From Pseudomonas putida (GTDB taxonomy: Bacteria; Pseudomonadota; Gammaproteobacteria; Pseudomonadales; Pseudomonadaceae): a stretch of DNA of 64,000 nt. The stretch lies in contig NZ_CP016634.1 of assembly GCF_002741075.1 (NCBI RefSeq), positions 4,764,501 to 4,828,500 on the forward strand. Reading direction: 5' to 3'. Both the position numbers and the translations under genes were made by a program. Position 1 is the first letter of the stretch. Each line of letters begins with the position of its first letter. Below the pieces are notes generated by a model. The model did no database searches. It was not told the DNA's origin and was given only the letters and a program-made list of their open reading frames with translations. Positions 17,833 to 28,746 of this stretch are shown piece by piece.

Positions 17833-20800
17833 TTACTGCGGGTTGGCACGGGTGCTGGACAGCAGTTGCTTGAGGTTGGCAGCCTTGGGCTTGACCAACC
17901 AGAAGCGACGCACGTAGTCGTCCAGGTTCTCCGAGAGCTCGCGCCCCCATTCGCTGCCGGTCTCTTCCACGTATTCGCCCAGGACCCGCGCCAGGTGGCT
18001 GCGATAAGCCTCCATCGCCTCACCACTGATGCGCTGGATTTCCACCAACTCGTGGTTGAGTTTGTCGACGAAAGTGTTGTCCATGTCGAGCACATAGGCG
18101 AAGCCGCCAGTCATGCCAGAACCGAAGTTGTAACCGGTCTTGCCCAGGACGCAGACAAAGCCGCCGGTCATGTATTCACAGCAGTGATCGCCGGTACCCT
18201 CGACCACAGCGTGGGCGCCGGAGTTACGCACAGCGAAGCGCTCGCCCGCAGTGCCAGCGGCGAACAGCTTGCCGCCGGTGGCGCCATACAGGCAGGTGTT
18301 GCCGACGATGGCGCTGTGCTGGGTTTCGAACGGGCTGCCGGCAGGCGGCACGATGGTCAGCTTGCCGCCAGTCATGCCCTTGCCCACGTAGTCGTTGGCG
18401 TCACCCTCCAGGTGCAGGTTCAAGCCACCGGCGTTCCACACGCCGAAGCTCTGGCCTGCGGTGCCCTTGAAGCGGAAGGTGATCGGCGCACCGGCCATGC
18501 CCTGGTTGCCATGCAGGCGGGCGATCTCACCGGAGATGCGCGCGCCGATGGAGCGATCGCAGTTGCAGATGTCCAGGCTGAATTCACCACCGGAAAGATC
18601 GCGGATCGCCGGCAGGGCCATTTCGACCATCTTCTCGGCCAGCTCGCCCTTGTCGAACGGCGGGTTCTTGTCGACTTCGCAGAACTGCGGCTTGTCGGCC
18701 GGGATGTGCGAGCTGCCCAGCAGCGGCGACAGGTCCAGGTACTGCTGGCGCTCGGTGTCGCCTGGCAGGATGTCGAGCAGATCGGTACGGCCGATCAGTT
18801 CGCCCAGGCTGCGCACGCCCAGTTTGGCCAGCCATTCACGGGTTTCCTCGGCGACGAAGGTGAAGAAGTTCACCACCATGTCGACGGTACCGATGTAATG
18901 GTCCTTGCGCAGCTTGTCGTTCTGGGTGGCAACGCCGGTGGCGCAGTTGTTCAGGTGGCAGATACGCAGGTACTTGCAGCCCAGGGCGATCATCGGCGCG
19001 GTGCCGAAGCCGAAGCTCTCGGCGCCGAGGATGGCGGCCTTGATCACGTCCAGGCCGGTCTTCAGGCCGCCGTCGGTCTGCACCCGCACCTTGCCACGCA
19101 GGTCATTGCCGCGAAGGGTCTGGTGGGTTTCGGCCAGGCCCAGCTCCCACGGTGCGCCCGCGTACTTGATGGAGGTCAGCGGCGAGGCGCCGGTGCCACC
19201 GTCGTAGCCGGAGATGGTGATCAGGTCCGCATAGGCCTTGGCCACGCCAGCAGCGATGGTGCCCACGCCAGCTTCGGCCACCAGCTTGACCGATACCAGC
19301 GCCTGCGGGTTGACCTGCTTGAGGTCGTAGATCAGCTGGGCCAGGTCTTCGATCGAATAGATGTCATGATGCGGCGGCGGCGAAATCAGGGTCACGCCCG
19401 GCACCGCATAGCGCAGGCGCGCGATCAAGCCGTTGACCTTGCCGCCCGGCAACTGGCCGCCCTCACCGGGCTTGGCGCCCTGGGCGACTTTGATCTGCAG
19501 CACTTCGGCGTTGACCAGGTATTCCGGGGTGACGCCGAAGCGGCCGGTGGCCACCTGCTTGATCTTCGAACTCTTGATGGTGCCGTAGCGGGCCGGGTCT
19601 TCGCCACCCTCGCCGGAGTTGGAGCGCGCGCCCAGGCGGTTCATGGCCTCGGCCAGGGCCTCGTGGGCTTCCGGCGACAAGGCGCCGAGGGAGATGCCCG
19701 CAGAGTCGAAGCGCTTGAGGATGTCCTCCAGCGGCTCGATCTGGTCCAGCGCCAATGGCTGGGCGGCCAGTTTGACCTTGAGCAGGTCGCGGATCATCGA
19801 CACCGGGCGCTGGTCGACCAGCGTGGTGTACTCCTTGAACTTGGCGTAGTCGCCTTTTTGCACCGCCGCCTGCAAGGTGTTGACCACATCCGGGTTGTAG
19901 GCGTGGTACTCGCCGCCATGGACGAACTTGAGCAGGCCACCTTGCTGGATCGGCTTACGCGCGCTCCAAGCTTCGGCCGCCAGCAGCTTCTGGTCATGCT
20001 CAAGGTCCACGAAGCGCGCGCCCTTGATGCGGCTGGCCACGCCCTTGAAGCTCAGGCCGACCACTTCCTCGGCCAGGCCCACAGCTTCGAACAGCTGGGC
20101 ACCGCGGTAAGAGGCGATGGTGGAGATACCCATCTTCGACAGGATCTTCAACAGGCCCTTGGAGATGCCTTTGCGGTAGTACTTGAACACTTCGTCCAAG
20201 TCGCCCAGCACCTCGCCGGTACGGATCAGGTCGGCCAGCACTTCGTAGGACAGGTATGGGTAGACAGCCGAGGCCCCGAAGCCCAGCAGCACGGCGAAGT
20301 GATGCGGGTCGCGGGCAGTGGCGGTTTCCACCAGGATGTTGCTGTCGCAGCGCAGACCCTGTTCGGTCAGGCGGTGGTGTACCGCGCCGACGGCCAGGGA
20401 GGCATGCACCGGCAGCTTGCCCGGGGCGATGTAGCGGTCGCTCAGCACCAGCTGGGTCTTGCCGCTGCGCACCGCTTCCTCGGCCTGGTCGGCGATATTG
20501 CGGATGGCTGCTTCCAGGCCGACGCTTTCTTCATAGTTGAGGTCGATCAGCTGGCGGTCGAAGCCTTCACGCTCCAGGTTCATCAGCGAACGCCACTTGG
20601 CGGGCGAGATGACCGGCGAGCTGAGGATCACCCGCGAAGCGTGCTCGGGGGATTCCTGGAAGATGTTGCGCTCGGCACCCAGGCAGATTTCCAGGGACAT
20701 GACGATCGCTTCACGCAGCGGGTCAATCGGCGGGTTGGTCACCTGGGCGAACTGCTGGCGGAAGAAGTCGTACGGCGAACGCACGCGCTGGGACAGCACC

Positions 20801-22278
20801 GCCATCGGCGTGTCGTCACCCATCGAGCCGACCGCTTCCTGGCCCTGCTCACCGAGCGGACGCAGCACCTGGTCACGCTCCTCGAAGGTGACCTGGAACA
20901 TCTTCATGTATTGCTTGAGCTGGTCAGCGTCGTAGCTGGCCACGCCTTGGTCGTCGGTCAGTGTCGCCTGGATGCGCAGGGCGTGCTGACGCAGCCAGCG
21001 CTTGTAGGGGTGGCGCGACTTGAGACGGTTGTCGATGGCGTCGGTGTCGAGGATCTGGCCGGTCTCGGTGTCCACGGCGAAGATCTGGCCTGGGCCTACG
21101 CGCCCCTTGGCCAGCACGTCCTCGGGCTTGTAGTCCCAGACGCCGATTTCCGATGCCAGGGTGATGTAGCCGTTCTTGGTGGTCACCCAGCGCGCCGGAC
21201 GCAGGCCGTTACGGTCGAGCAGGCAGACCGCGTGGCGACCTTCGGTCATGACGATACCGGCCGGGCCGTCCCACGGCTCCATGTGCATGGAGTTGTACTC
21301 GTAGAACGCGCGCAGGTCGGCATCCATGGTCTCGACGTTCTGCCAGGCTGGCGGCACCAGCATGCGCACACCGCGGAAGAGGTCGATGCCGCCGGTGACC
21401 ATCAGCTCGAGCATGTTGTCCATGCTTGAGGAGTCGGAGCCCACACGGTTGACCAGCGGGCCGAGCTCTTCGAGGTCGGGGATCAGGTCGTTGGCGAACT
21501 TGGTGCGACGGGCGATGGCCCAGTTGCGGTTGCCGGTGATGGTGTTGATCTCGCCATTGTGGGCGAGGAAGCGGAAGGGCTGCGCCAGCGGCCACTTCGG
21601 CAGGGTATTGGTGGAGAAGCGCTGGTGGAACACGCAGATCGCGGTTTTCAGGCGCTCATCACCCAGGTCTGGATAGAAGGCGGAAAGATCCGCCGGCATC
21701 ATCAGGCCTTTGTAGATGATGGTCTTGTGCGAGAAGCTGCAGATGTAGTGGTCGGCGTCGTGGGCGTTGGCCACGGACGAACGGCGACGGGCACTGAACA
21801 GCTTGATCGCGAATTCCTGGTCGCTCAGGCCTTCACCACCGATGAACACCTGCTCGATCTGCGGCAGGCGCTCCAGGGCCAGGCGGCCAAGGACGCTGGT
21901 GTCGATCGGGACCTTGCGCCAGCCGACCAGCTTCAGGCCGGCATTGACGATCTCGCGATCCATGTTGGCGCGGGCCGCTTCGGCCTTCACCGGGTCCTGA
22001 TTGAAGAACACCATGCCGACGGCATACTGCTTGGGCAGCTCGACGCCGAAGTGCTCCTGGGCCACGGCACGCAGGAATTGATCGGGCTTCTGCATGAGCA
22101 GACCGCAACCGTCGCCGGTTTTGCCGTCGGCGTTGATCCCGCCGCGGTGGGTCATGCAGGTCAAAGCCTGCATGGCGGTTTGCAGAAGATGGTGGCTCGC
22201 CTCGCCCGTCATATGGGCGATCAGGCCGAAACCACAGTTGTCCTTGAATTCTTCGGGATGGTACAGACCTGTTTTCAT
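17833..22278 (-). CDS. gltB: Glutamate synthase [NADPH] large subunit
   Basis: The 1481-residue enzyme makes two glutamates from glutamine and 2-oxoglutarate. I start it at the ATG at 22278 ([18 protein letters not shown]); Cys15 becomes the N-terminal nucleophile of the glutaminase domain after propeptide removal. An FMN-binding TIM barrel (about 800-1200) follows, with the 3Fe-4S cysteines in [13 protein letters not shown], and then the C-terminal beta-helix domain. A start 20 codons upstream is possible in frame but lacks support. It is the first gene of the gltBD operon. Confidence 0.96.
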   Translation of the reverse strand: MKTGLYHPEEFKDNCGFGLIAHMTGEASHHLLQTAMQALTCMTHRGGINADGKTGDGCGLLMQKPDQFLRAVAQEHFGVELPKQYAVGMVFFNQDPVKAEAARANMDREIVNAGLKLVGWRKVPIDTSVLGRLALERLPQIEQVFIGGEGLSDQEFAIKLFSARRRSSVANAHDADHYICSFSHKTIIYKGLMMPADLSAFYPDLGDERLKTAICVFHQRFSTNTLPKWPLAQPFRFLAHNGEINTITGNRNWAIARRTKFANDLIPDLEELGPLVNRVGSDSSSMDNMLELMVTGGIDLFRGVRMLVPPAWQNVETMDADLRAFYEYNSMHMEPWDGPAGIVMTEGRHAVCLLDRNGLRPARWVTTKNGYITLASEIGVWDYKPEDVLAKGRVGPGQIFAVDTETGQILDTDAIDNRLKSRHPYKRWLRQHALRIQATLTDDQGVASYDADQLKQYMKMFQVTFEERDQVLRPLGEQGQEAVGSMGDDTPMAVLSQRVRSPYDFFRQQFAQVTNPPIDPLREAIVMSLEICLGAERNIFQESPEHASRVILSSPVISPAKWRSLMNLEREGFDRQLIDLNYEESVGLEAAIRNIADQAEEAVRSGKTQLVLSDRYIAPGKLPVHASLAVGAVHHRLTEQGLRCDSNILVETATARDPHHFAVLLGFGASAVYPYLSYEVLADLIRTGEVLGDLDEVFKYYRKGISKGLLKILSKMGISTIASYRGAQLFEAVGLAEEVVGLSFKGVASRIKGARFVDLEHDQKLLAAEAWSARKPIQQGGLLKFVHGGEYHAYNPDVVNTLQAAVQKGDYAKFKEYTTLVDQRPVSMIRDLLKVKLAAQPLALDQIEPLEDILKRFDSAGISLGALSPEAHEALAEAMNRLGARSNSGEGGEDPARYGTIKSSKIKQVATGRFGVTPEYLVNAEVLQIKVAQGAKPGEGGQLPGGKVNGLIARLRYAVPGVTLISPPPHHDIYSIEDLAQLIYDLKQVNPQALVSVKLVAEAGVGTIAAGVAKAYADLITISGYDGGTGASPLTSIKYAGAPWELGLAETHQTLRGNDLRGKVRVQTDGGLKTGLDVIKAAILGAESFGFGTAPMIALGCKYLRICHLNNCATGVATQNDKLRKDHYIGTVDMVVNFFTFVAEETREWLAKLGVRSLGELIGRTDLLDILPGDTERQQYLDLSPLLGSSHIPADKPQFCEVDKNPPFDKGELAEKMVEMALPAIRDLSGGEFSLDICNCDRSIGARISGEIARLHGNQGMAGAPITFRFKGTAGQSFGVWNAGGLNLHLEGDANDYVGKGMTGGKLTIVPPAGSPFETQHSAIVGNTCLYGATGGKLFAAGTAGERFAVRNSGAHAVVEGTGDHCCEYMTGGFVCVLGKTGYNFGSGMTGGFAYVLDMDNTFVDKLNHELVEIQRISGEAMEAYRSHLARVLGEYVEETGSEWGRELSENLDDYVRRFWLVKPKAANLKQLLSSTRANPQ

Positions 22279-22561
22279 AGACACTTTCTCACCAGGTTCG
22301 CCTCTCAACGAAGGCAAATCTCTTTTTAGTACAACCACTTACCATCCACGCCGATCGAATGCCAGCTTTTTGCGGTGGGCAATGGGAAACCATTGTTGCA
22401 CAGGGACAGCAATGCCCACAAATTTTCATGACGCATCATTGAAAATCTATGTCGCATTTTTGAATGTTTTTGCGCCATTCACCGTGGTAACGGCTTGGCT
22501 CGAGTCTGAAGCGTTTCAGCCATGACTGCAAGGGAGGGCTTGTGGCCGGCAGTCCGGGACA
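22279..22561. other. gltB upstream region, no gene seen
   Basis: Together with the damX terminator this makes a 364-nt gap. The part near 22420-22480 is AT-rich and is the likely gltB promoter region, but I could not identify a confident -35/-10 pair, a sigma-54 site or an ORF. Confidence 0.4.
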
Positions 22562-22593
22562 GAAAAGCCTGCCGCGCTCAGGCGCAGCAGGCT
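22562..22593 (-). terminator. Rho-independent terminator of the pil-aro-damX operon
   Basis: On the minus strand AGCCTGC and GCAGGCT pair, with an inner GCGC/GCGC stem and a CTGA loop, followed by TTTT. It lies 50 nt after the damX stop. Confidence 0.7.
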
Positions 22594-22642
22594 CATCGAA
22601 ACTCAGGCAACTGGGCAGCGGGGTGATGCCGCCCGGAAGGTA

Positions 22643-24268
22643 TCAGCGGGCCGTGGCCAGCTCTTGTTGGACGCTGCCGACGGTACGTGGCCAAGGTTTA
22701 CCAGCCTGGACCTTGGCTGGCAAGTTCTTGATTGCCGCAACCGCTGCATCGCGGCTGGCGAAGTTACCGTAGGTCACCACGTACAGGGGTTTGCCCTGAA
22801 GGGTCTTCTTGAAGTAGCGATAGTCGCCACCCTGGGCCTTGACGAAGGACTGGGCCGAGGCCTCGGAGCTGGTGCCGAAGATCTGCACCACGTAATTGCC
22901 CGCCTTCTGGCCGCTGTACCAACCGCTGTTGCCCGCGCCGCCGGTGGCAGGCTTGGCAGCGGCGACCTGGGTTGGCGCCGAAGCGGGCTTGGCAGGCGCA
23001 ACCGGCTTGGTCGACTGGGTTGCGACAGGCTTAGGCGCCGGCGCTACTGGCTGAGCGGGTGCGGTGGCGACGCGCTGAGCCGGTGCGGTATTGATGGGCT
23101 GAGCCGGCGTTGGTGCCGGACCAGCAGTGGCACCTTGCGGCGGCGCGATGGTGGTCACGGTCGGCGGGTTGGCTGGCTGCAGCGCGGTGTTGCCCGCCGG
23201 GCCGCCTTCTTCGCCGTCACCCATACCGGCTGCCTGGGCCAGTGGCTCGCGCATCACCGGCTGCGACTGGCCAACCAGCGGCAGCGGCATGGGCTGCGAA
23301 GAACCGGAGAACTCAATGGCCGGGCCACCATTGTTGGACTGGGCATTGGCTGGCTGGCCTTCACCCAATGGCAGCTGCGCCTGGGCGGCAGGCGCTTCGG
23401 CAGGCTTGTCACCGCCCTTCTTGGGCATCAGGACCGCCGCGGCAACCGCGACCACGACGACAGCGGACAGCGCGAGCACATGTTTCTTAGGCATATTGAA
23501 CCCCATGGATGGTCGCTTCACCGTACTGCGGCTGGCGATCATGGCTTCGATCAAGGTATCGCGGGCGACCTGGTTGATGTTCCCAGGCCAGCCGTCGGAG
23601 TTTTCATGGATGTCGACGATCTGTTCACGGGTGAACACCTCGATGCCCCGGCCGGCGCCATCCAGGCGCTGCTCCAGGTACTCGCGGGTCTCTTCCTCGC
23701 TGTAAGGCGCAAGCTCGATGACATGGAATCGCTCCCCGTCGGCATCGAGTCCTTCCAGTGCGGCGATCAGTGACGGCTCGCCGAACAGGAACACATGTGG
23801 ACGCCCCTCAGGCACACCTGCCGCCAGCTCCAGCAACGCTTGGAGTGCCGACTCGTCGAGTTGTTCCGCATCATCGACCAGCAAATAGACTTCCTGCCCG
23901 GTCAGCGCCAGCTGCACGACCTGGGCGAGGATGGTCTGCACTTCGGCATTGGCCACATTCAGCGACTGAGCCACTTGGGCCAGCACGCTGGCGGCATCGC
24001 CCGCACCGCGGGCGGAGACCACCACGCTTTGCACCGACTGCTTGTTGGTGCTGGCCACCAAGGCCTGACGCAGCAGGGTTTTGCCGCTGCCCACAGGCCC
24101 CGTGACCACCAGCATCAGCTGGCTGTAACGCGCCAGATGATGCAGTTGGCCCAGCACCGGCTTGCGCTGGGCGGGAAAGAATTTGAAACCGGGCACGCGT
24201 GGCGCGAACGGATCGTGGCTCAACTGGTAGTGGTCGAGAAACGCCTCATCGGCATGCAAACTGGTCAT
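22643..24268 (-). CDS. damX: AAA ATPase with transmembrane segment and SPOR domain (DamX-like)
   Basis: The 541-residue protein has three parts. Residues 1 to about 250 are an ExeA-like AAA ATPase with Walker A GPVGSGKT (57-64) and Walker B VYLLVDDAEQ. One membrane helix (HVLALSAVVVVAVAAAVL) lies near 262-280. A long Pro/Ala/Gln-rich periplasmic linker leads to a C-terminal SPOR domain (about 455-530), which binds denuded septal peptidoglycan. Enterobacterial DamX keeps the membrane segment and the SPOR domain. It is last in the pilM...aroB operon and probably acts in division or septal wall remodelling. Confidence 0.85.
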   Translation of the reverse strand: MTSLHADEAFLDHYQLSHDPFAPRVPGFKFFPAQRKPVLGQLHHLARYSQLMLVVTGPVGSGKTLLRQALVASTNKQSVQSVVVSARGAGDAASVLAQVAQSLNVANAEVQTILAQVVQLALTGQEVYLLVDDAEQLDESALQALLELAAGVPEGRPHVFLFGEPSLIAALEGLDADGERFHVIELAPYSEEETREYLEQRLDGAGRGIEVFTREQIVDIHENSDGWPGNINQVARDTLIEAMIASRSTVKRPSMGFNMPKKHVLALSAVVVVAVAAAVLMPKKGGDKPAEAPAAQAQLPLGEGQPANAQSNNGGPAIEFSGSSQPMPLPLVGQSQPVMREPLAQAAGMGDGEEGGPAGNTALQPANPPTVTTIAPPQGATAGPAPTPAQPINTAPAQRVATAPAQPVAPAPKPVATQSTKPVAPAKPASAPTQVAAAKPATGGAGNSGWYSGQKAGNYVVQIFGTSSEASAQSFVKAQGGDYRYFKKTLQGKPLYVVTYGNFASRDAAVAAIKNLPAKVQAGKPWPRTVGSVQQELATAR

Positions 24269-24283
24269 TGCGCTGTCACAACC

Positions 24284-25381
24284 TCAAAGCTGGGCCACGA
24301 TGGCGCGGTAATCCGCTGTCAACGTGGCCTGAAGAATCTCTTTCGGATAGTCGTCGGTTACCACGGCCTCGCCCATCTGGCGCAGCAGCACCAGGCGCAA
24401 GCGACCGTCGAGGACCTTCTTGTCGACCGCCATGTGTTCCATGAAGTGCTCAGGGGTCATCTCCTGGGGAGGCACCACCGGCAAGCCGGCCGCCTGCAGC
24501 AGACGGATACCGCGATCTCGCGCAGACTGGTCGATCCAGCCCAGGCGCATGGACATTTCCAGAGCCATCACGGTCCCGGCTGCCACGGCCTCGCCATGCA
24601 GCCAGACGCCATAGCCCATGTGGGTCTCAATGGCATGGCCGAAGGTATGACCGAGGTTCAGGGTGGCCCGCACGCCGGATTCGCGCTCATCGGCTCCGAC
24701 CACCGCGGCCTTGGCCGCGCAGGAGCGGCGGATGGCTTCGGTGAGCGCGACGGGCTCCAGCTCGCGCAGGGCATGGATGTGGGCTTCGAGCCAGGTCAGG
24801 AACGGCTCGTCGCAGATCAGGCCGTACTTGATGACCTCGGCCAGGCCCGCCGACAGCTCGCGTGCAGGCAGGGTCTTGAGGCTGGCAGTGTCGATCAGCA
24901 CGGCGTTGGGCTGATAGAACGCACCGACCATGTTCTTGCCCAAGGGGTGATTGATGCCGGTCTTACCGCCCACCGAGGAGTCGACCTGGGACAGCAAGGT
25001 GGTTGGCACCTGAATGAAGTCGACGCCGCGCTGGTAGCAGGCTGCGGCGAAACCGGCCATGTCGCCGATGACGCCACCGCCCAACGCCACCACGGTGGTC
25101 CGACGGTCGTGCCGGGCGGTGAGCAGGGCATCGAAGATCAGCTGCAGGGTTTCCCAGTTCTTGTGGGCCTCGCCATCGGGCAACACCACAGGCAGTACCG
25201 AGTAGGCACCGAGAGTGCGGCTAAGACGTTCGAGATACAGAGGGGCGACGGTTTCGTTCGAGACGATGGCGACCTGCCGTCCGGCAATGTGCGGCGCCAG
25301 CAGTTCCGGCTGGTCCAGCAGGCCTTCGCCAATGTAGATCGGGTAGCTGCGTTCGCCCAGGTCGACCTTTAATGTCTGCAT
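24284..25381 (-). CDS. aroB: 3-dehydroquinate synthase
   Basis: The 365-residue enzyme performs the second shikimate-pathway step. The NAD-binding [16 protein letters not shown] and the metal and substrate motifs [17 protein letters not shown] and [12 protein letters not shown] are intact. The start at 25381 (MQTLKVDLG) is preceded by GGGG at a suitable distance; an extra 10-codon extension in frame is not supported. It lies between aroK and damX. Confidence 0.96.
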   Translation of the reverse strand: MQTLKVDLGERSYPIYIGEGLLDQPELLAPHIAGRQVAIVSNETVAPLYLERLSRTLGAYSVLPVVLPDGEAHKNWETLQLIFDALLTARHDRRTTVVALGGGVIGDMAGFAAACYQRGVDFIQVPTTLLSQVDSSVGGKTGINHPLGKNMVGAFYQPNAVLIDTASLKTLPARELSAGLAEVIKYGLICDEPFLTWLEAHIHALRELEPVALTEAIRRSCAAKAAVVGADERESGVRATLNLGHTFGHAIETHMGYGVWLHGEAVAAGTVMALEMSMRLGWIDQSARDRGIRLLQAAGLPVVPPQEMTPEHFMEHMAVDKKVLDGRLRLVLLRQMGEAVVTDDYPKEILQATLTADYRAIVAQL

Positions 25382-25478
25382 GTATCCCCACAATGTGCTA
25401 GGGCGCGGCATCGTCCAGGCGACCCCGCGCGGTAACGTTCAACCCGCCTCGGCGTTGGTCGCCGAGAATAGTCCCGGC

Positions 25479-25997
25479 TTACCGGGGCGGCAACTTCTGC
25501 AAGCGCTCGAGGATGTCGAGCACCACCATGCGCGGCGGCCGTTCGTCGGTTTCCACCACCAGGTCAGCGATCTCACGGTAGAGCGGGTCGCGAGCTTCCA
25601 GCAGGGCGCGCAGGGTCGCTTCCGGATTGGCGGTACGCAGCAGTGGACGGTTGCGATCGCGCGCGGTGCGCCCGACCTGCTGCTCCACCGAGGCGTGCAG
25701 GTAGATCACTCGCCCGCCCTCGCGCAGCGCCCTGCGATTGGCTTCGCGCATCACTGCACCGCCGCCGGTCGCCAGGACCACGCCATCGAGGACGCTGAGC
25801 TCGGCGATCATGGCTTGCTCACGGTCACGAAAGCCCGGCTCGCCTTCTTTATCGAAGATCCACGGGATATTGGCGCCGGTTCGCAGCTCGATTTCCTTGT
25901 CGGAATCCTTGAACAGCAGGCGCAGCTCTTTGGCCAATAGGCGTCCGATGGTGCTTTTACCAGCGCCCATGGGTCCCACAAGTATCAAATTTCGCAC
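25479..25997 (-). CDS. aroK: Shikimate kinase
   Basis: A 172-residue P-loop kinase that phosphorylates shikimate. Walker A is GPMGAGKST, the shikimate-binding [11 protein letters not shown] follows, then GGGAVMR and the LID arginines in RDRNRPLL. The start is GTG at 25997, only 4 nt after the pilQ stop, so translation is probably coupled. Confidence 0.95.
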   Translation of the reverse strand: MRNLILVGPMGAGKSTIGRLLAKELRLLFKDSDKEIELRTGANIPWIFDKEGEPGFRDREQAMIAELSVLDGVVLATGGGAVMREANRRALREGGRVIYLHASVEQQVGRTARDRNRPLLRTANPEATLRALLEARDPLYREIADLVVETDERPPRMVVLDILERLQKLPPR

Positions 25998-26001
25998 AGA
26001 A

Positions 26002-27276
26002 TCAACGACTCACAGCAATCGCCTGGTCACTCATGATACGCGGAGTCAGGAAGACCAGCAGCTCGGATTTTTTCTCTTGTAATACATCGCGTCGAAACAG
26101 CCTGCCAACATACGGCAGATCGCCTAAAAATGGCACCTTGTCGACCACATTGTTTTGCGTGGTCGAGTAGACGCCACCGATGACGATCGTCTCACCGTCC
26201 GCCACCCGCACCTTGGCGTTGACCTCGTTCTTGCGGATGGGCGGGACGTTGTTCAGTGCATTGACGTAATCAGGCTCGTCCTTGGTCACCCTGACAGCCA
26301 TCACGACCTTGCCATCGGGCGTGATCTGCGGCGTCACCTCGAGCGACAGCGACGCTTCGCGAAACGAGATGGAGGTCGCGCCACTCTTGCTGGTTTCCTG
26401 GTAGGGCACTTCGGTCCCCTTGATGATCCGCGCGGTCTCCTTGTCAGCCGTGACCACCTTGGGCTGGGAGATGATCTCGCCATTGCCGCTTTTTTCCATG
26501 GCACTGAGCTCCAGGTCCAGCAGTGTCCCGCCACGCAGCACACCGAGCCCGATGCCGGACGTCGCCCGCTCCACACCCAGATCGACGAACAAGTCCTCAC
26601 CCAGACGGGCGGTGTCGCCCTGTAGCGGCGAACCCCAGCGCACGCCGAGGCTTTTTTCGTAATCGACGTTGGCCTCGACGATCCGCGCCTCGATCAGCAC
26701 CTGGCGTACCGGCACGTCCAACTGCCCCACCAACCGCCGCAATTCGGCAAGGCGATCAGCCGGCTGGTACGCCACCAGGGTGTTGGTACGCGGATCGACA
26801 CTCAGGCTACCGCGCCCGGTGAGAATGCCCTCGTCGGCGAGGGCGGCCAACAGCAATTCGGCCAAGTCCGCCGCCTTGGCGTGATGGATCGGCAGCAGCT
26901 CACGCCGCATGGGCTGCAATTGCGCATCCAGCGCCTGCCCAGACCGCGCTTCACGAAACTGCTCCGCCAGCTCCGCTACCGGCGCGACCACAAGCACGTT
27001 GCCCTCCTCGCGCCGGGCCAGCCCTTTGCTGCGCAACACCAGGTCCAAGGCCTGATCCCAGGGCACGTCCTCCAAGCGCAAGGTAAGGCTGCCTTGCACT
27101 GTGTCGCTCGCCACCAGGTTGATACCGGCATGATCGGCCAGCACCTGCAGCGCTGCGCGTACTTCGATGTCCTGGAAGTTCAGGGACAGCGGCTCGCCCC
27201 GATAGGGCATCGCTGTCGCGGCCTGGCTCGACAGCATCGCCGCCACCAGGCCGACCTTCAGATTGTTCAGCGTCAT
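26002..27276 (-). CDS. pilQ: Type IV pilus secretin PilQ, short form
   Basis: The 424-residue outer-membrane secretin has a signal peptide ending near AATA. An STN domain (about 28-95), a secretin_N domain (about 125-195) and a complete secretin beta-barrel domain (about 230-415, ending [16 protein letters not shown]) follow. The canonical P. aeruginosa PilQ is about 714 residues and carries N-terminal AMIN peptidoglycan-binding domains; those are absent here. I believe short PilQ is the rule in the putida group. Its first 326 nt are also covered by the open pilOP frame. Confidence 0.92.
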   Translation of the reverse strand: MTLNNLKVGLVAAMLSSQAATAMPYRGEPLSLNFQDIEVRAALQVLADHAGINLVASDTVQGSLTLRLEDVPWDQALDLVLRSKGLARREEGNVLVVAPVAELAEQFREARSGQALDAQLQPMRRELLPIHHAKAADLAELLLAALADEGILTGRGSLSVDPRTNTLVAYQPADRLAELRRLVGQLDVPVRQVLIEARIVEANVDYEKSLGVRWGSPLQGDTARLGEDLFVDLGVERATSGIGLGVLRGGTLLDLELSAMEKSGNGEIISQPKVVTADKETARIIKGTEVPYQETSKSGATSISFREASLSLEVTPQITPDGKVVMAVRVTKDEPDYVNALNNVPPIRKNEVNAKVRVADGETIVIGGVYSTTQNNVVDKVPFLGDLPYVGRLFRRDVLQEKKSELLVFLTPRIMSDQAIAVSR

Positions 27277-28210
27277 CCATGACCTCGTTATTCACCCGCT
27301 TTCTCATGGCCAGATAGGCCGACCGCTCGTGCCACACACCCGCGACGAACACCCGCTCACGCACCTCGAGCTGGTACCGGTCGATCCGTACCACGACGCC
27401 TTCATTACGCCCCAGGCGATCCCCTGGGCTTACCCGATACAAGTGCCCTGCCAACCACAGCAAAGCCTGATGATGCCCCGCCTGCGAGAGACTACCGACC
27501 ATCTCCAACTGCCCAAGGGGAACGCCGGCCAATCCCGTGATCGCCGCGTTCGTCGACCAAGCGGCGAACAGATCCACGCGCGGTGCGCGTACCGCAGAAC
27601 GCGCCGGATCATGGGCAAGCGAAGCCGGTGGTGGCAGATCCTCTCCTGGGTGATACGAGGCGACCTGGACCTGCAGGCGCAACAGACCTGGCCGTTCAGG
27701 CAACCCCACAAGCCGCAGGCTCGTCGCCCGCAGGAGGCGAACCTGGTCGAACCACTCCTCCAGCCACAACCGCAGAGCGCCATAGCGCCCCAGGACCTGA
27801 ACACGTAGCGGCACCACCTGATAGCCGGTCTCGACACGCGTGGCCTCCACATCGAACTGCTCGAACACCAACCCGTGCGCATGCCCTGAGCGGGTCAACT
27901 CGTCGAGCAGATCACTCATGTTCACACCCGCAGCCAGGCGCCAACGTGCATCACGCAATTGCTGCATGGCATCCTCCAGCGCATGCCTGGCGGGCTCGTG
28001 CTGGTACAGCGCCTGCGCGTGCTCCGACAGCGCCAGACTCATGGAATGCACCTGGGCCTCGCCCGCCCGATAGTCTCGAAATCGACCATCGAGCAGCCCG
28101 AACCAGCCGACGAGCAGCACCAACGCGATCACCCCGAGCAGGGTCAGCGCGATAAAGCCCCGCGAGCGAACGCCCCATTCCCGCCAGTCGATCACCTCGG
28201 GCCACATCAT
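26951..28210 (-). CDS. PilO-PilP fusion protein with anomalous C-terminal tail
   Basis: The single frame encodes a PilO-like part (membrane helix FIALTLLGVIALVLLVGWF near residue 20-38, coiled coil, ferredoxin-like domain to about 190). A PilP-like domain follows (about 220-300, GVPLGQLEMVGSL through YRVSPGDRLGR to WHERSAYLAM). PilP is normally a separate lipoprotein; here no lipobox exists and PilO's helix would anchor both. The last 109 or so codons run 326 nt into pilQ in another frame. Their Gly/Ala/Arg/Pro-rich composition resembles shadow translation, so a lost stop or frameshift near 27280-27310 is likely. I chose the ATG in the ATGA overlap with pilN; an ATG 6 nt upstream is also possible. 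Confidence 0.8.
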   Translation of the reverse strand: MMWPEVIDWREWGVRSRGFIALTLLGVIALVLLVGWFGLLDGRFRDYRAGEAQVHSMSLALSEHAQALYQHEPARHALEDAMQQLRDARWRLAAGVNMSDLLDELTRSGHAHGLVFEQFDVEATRVETGYQVVPLRVQVLGRYGALRLWLEEWFDQVRLLRATSLRLVGLPERPGLLRLQVQVASYHPGEDLPPPASLAHDPARSAVRAPRVDLFAAWSTNAAITGLAGVPLGQLEMVGSLSQAGHHQALLWLAGHLYRVSPGDRLGRNEGVVVRIDRYQLEVRERVFVAGVWHERSAYLAMRKRVNNEVMDDAEQSEGRPGGGDAVEPGRDSDALSGRAAVPELPGHRSTRSAAGAGRSCRYQPGGERHSARQPYLALGGRALGSGLGPGVAQQRAGPARGGQRACGRAGSGAGGAVS

Positions 28211-28746
28211 GACCATGTGACCGACACGTGTGCCACCAACAGGAACTCCTCCCCCGTCGGCAGATTGCGAAGCCGTTTGAGCTCCAGCCCCTGCAGTACG
28301 GCAGAGCGCTCGAGTTCGCGCATGAGCTGCGCCAGGACGGCGGGGGACGCGGCAAGCCCGAGCACTTCCAAGCGATTGTCCTGTAGGCTCAGCTCGCTCA
28401 GGTTCAATCCCTCAGGCATGGCCCGCTCGAACTCGGCGAACACTTCCAGAGGCAGCCCCTGATCGGCCCTCAAGCGGGCCAGGGCCGACGTTTGCGCCTG
28501 TATCGCCTCACGCTGCCCGCGCAGCTCCTCGATACGCGCCAGCTCCGCCTGCCGTGCTTGCAATGCGGCCTGGCTTTGCGCGATGGCGAACGCCTGGTTC
28601 TGCAGACGCTGACGGGCCAGATGATCCAACAGCATCACGCCACAGAAGCCGAGCAGGACACTGGCGAGCAACCCCAGCTTGAAGCGTCGAACAGCCGCTA
28701 GGCGCTCCCGTTCACGCCAGGGAAGCAGGTTCAGCTGCAGCATCAC
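28207..28746 (-). CDS. pilN: Type IV pilus inner-membrane assembly protein PilN
   Basis: A 179-residue bitopic protein. The N-terminal LNLLPWRERER is the conserved PilN segment that binds PilM. One membrane helix (FKLGLLASVLLGFCGVMLL) and a coiled coil of about 60 residues follow, then a ferredoxin-like periplasmic domain. Its TGA overlaps the pilOP start and its own start overlaps the pilM stop. Confidence 0.9.
   Translation of the reverse strand: MMLQLNLLPWRERERLAAVRRFKLGLLASVLLGFCGVMLLDHLARQRLQNQAFAIAQSQAALQARQAELARIEELRGQREAIQAQTSALARLRADQGLPLEVFAEFERAMPEGLNLSELSLQDNRLEVLGLAASPAVLAQLMRELERSAVLQGLELKRLRNLPTGEEFLLVAHVSVTWS

Noticed and set aside
17797..21429. 1210-codon open frame on the + strand opposite gltB
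   Set aside because: It is antisense to a fully conserved gltB with all motifs. Long antisense frames are a by-product of GC-rich codon use.
23795..25372. 525-codon + strand frame across damX and aroB
   Set aside because: It crosses two conserved minus-strand genes and their gap and resembles a shadow translation.
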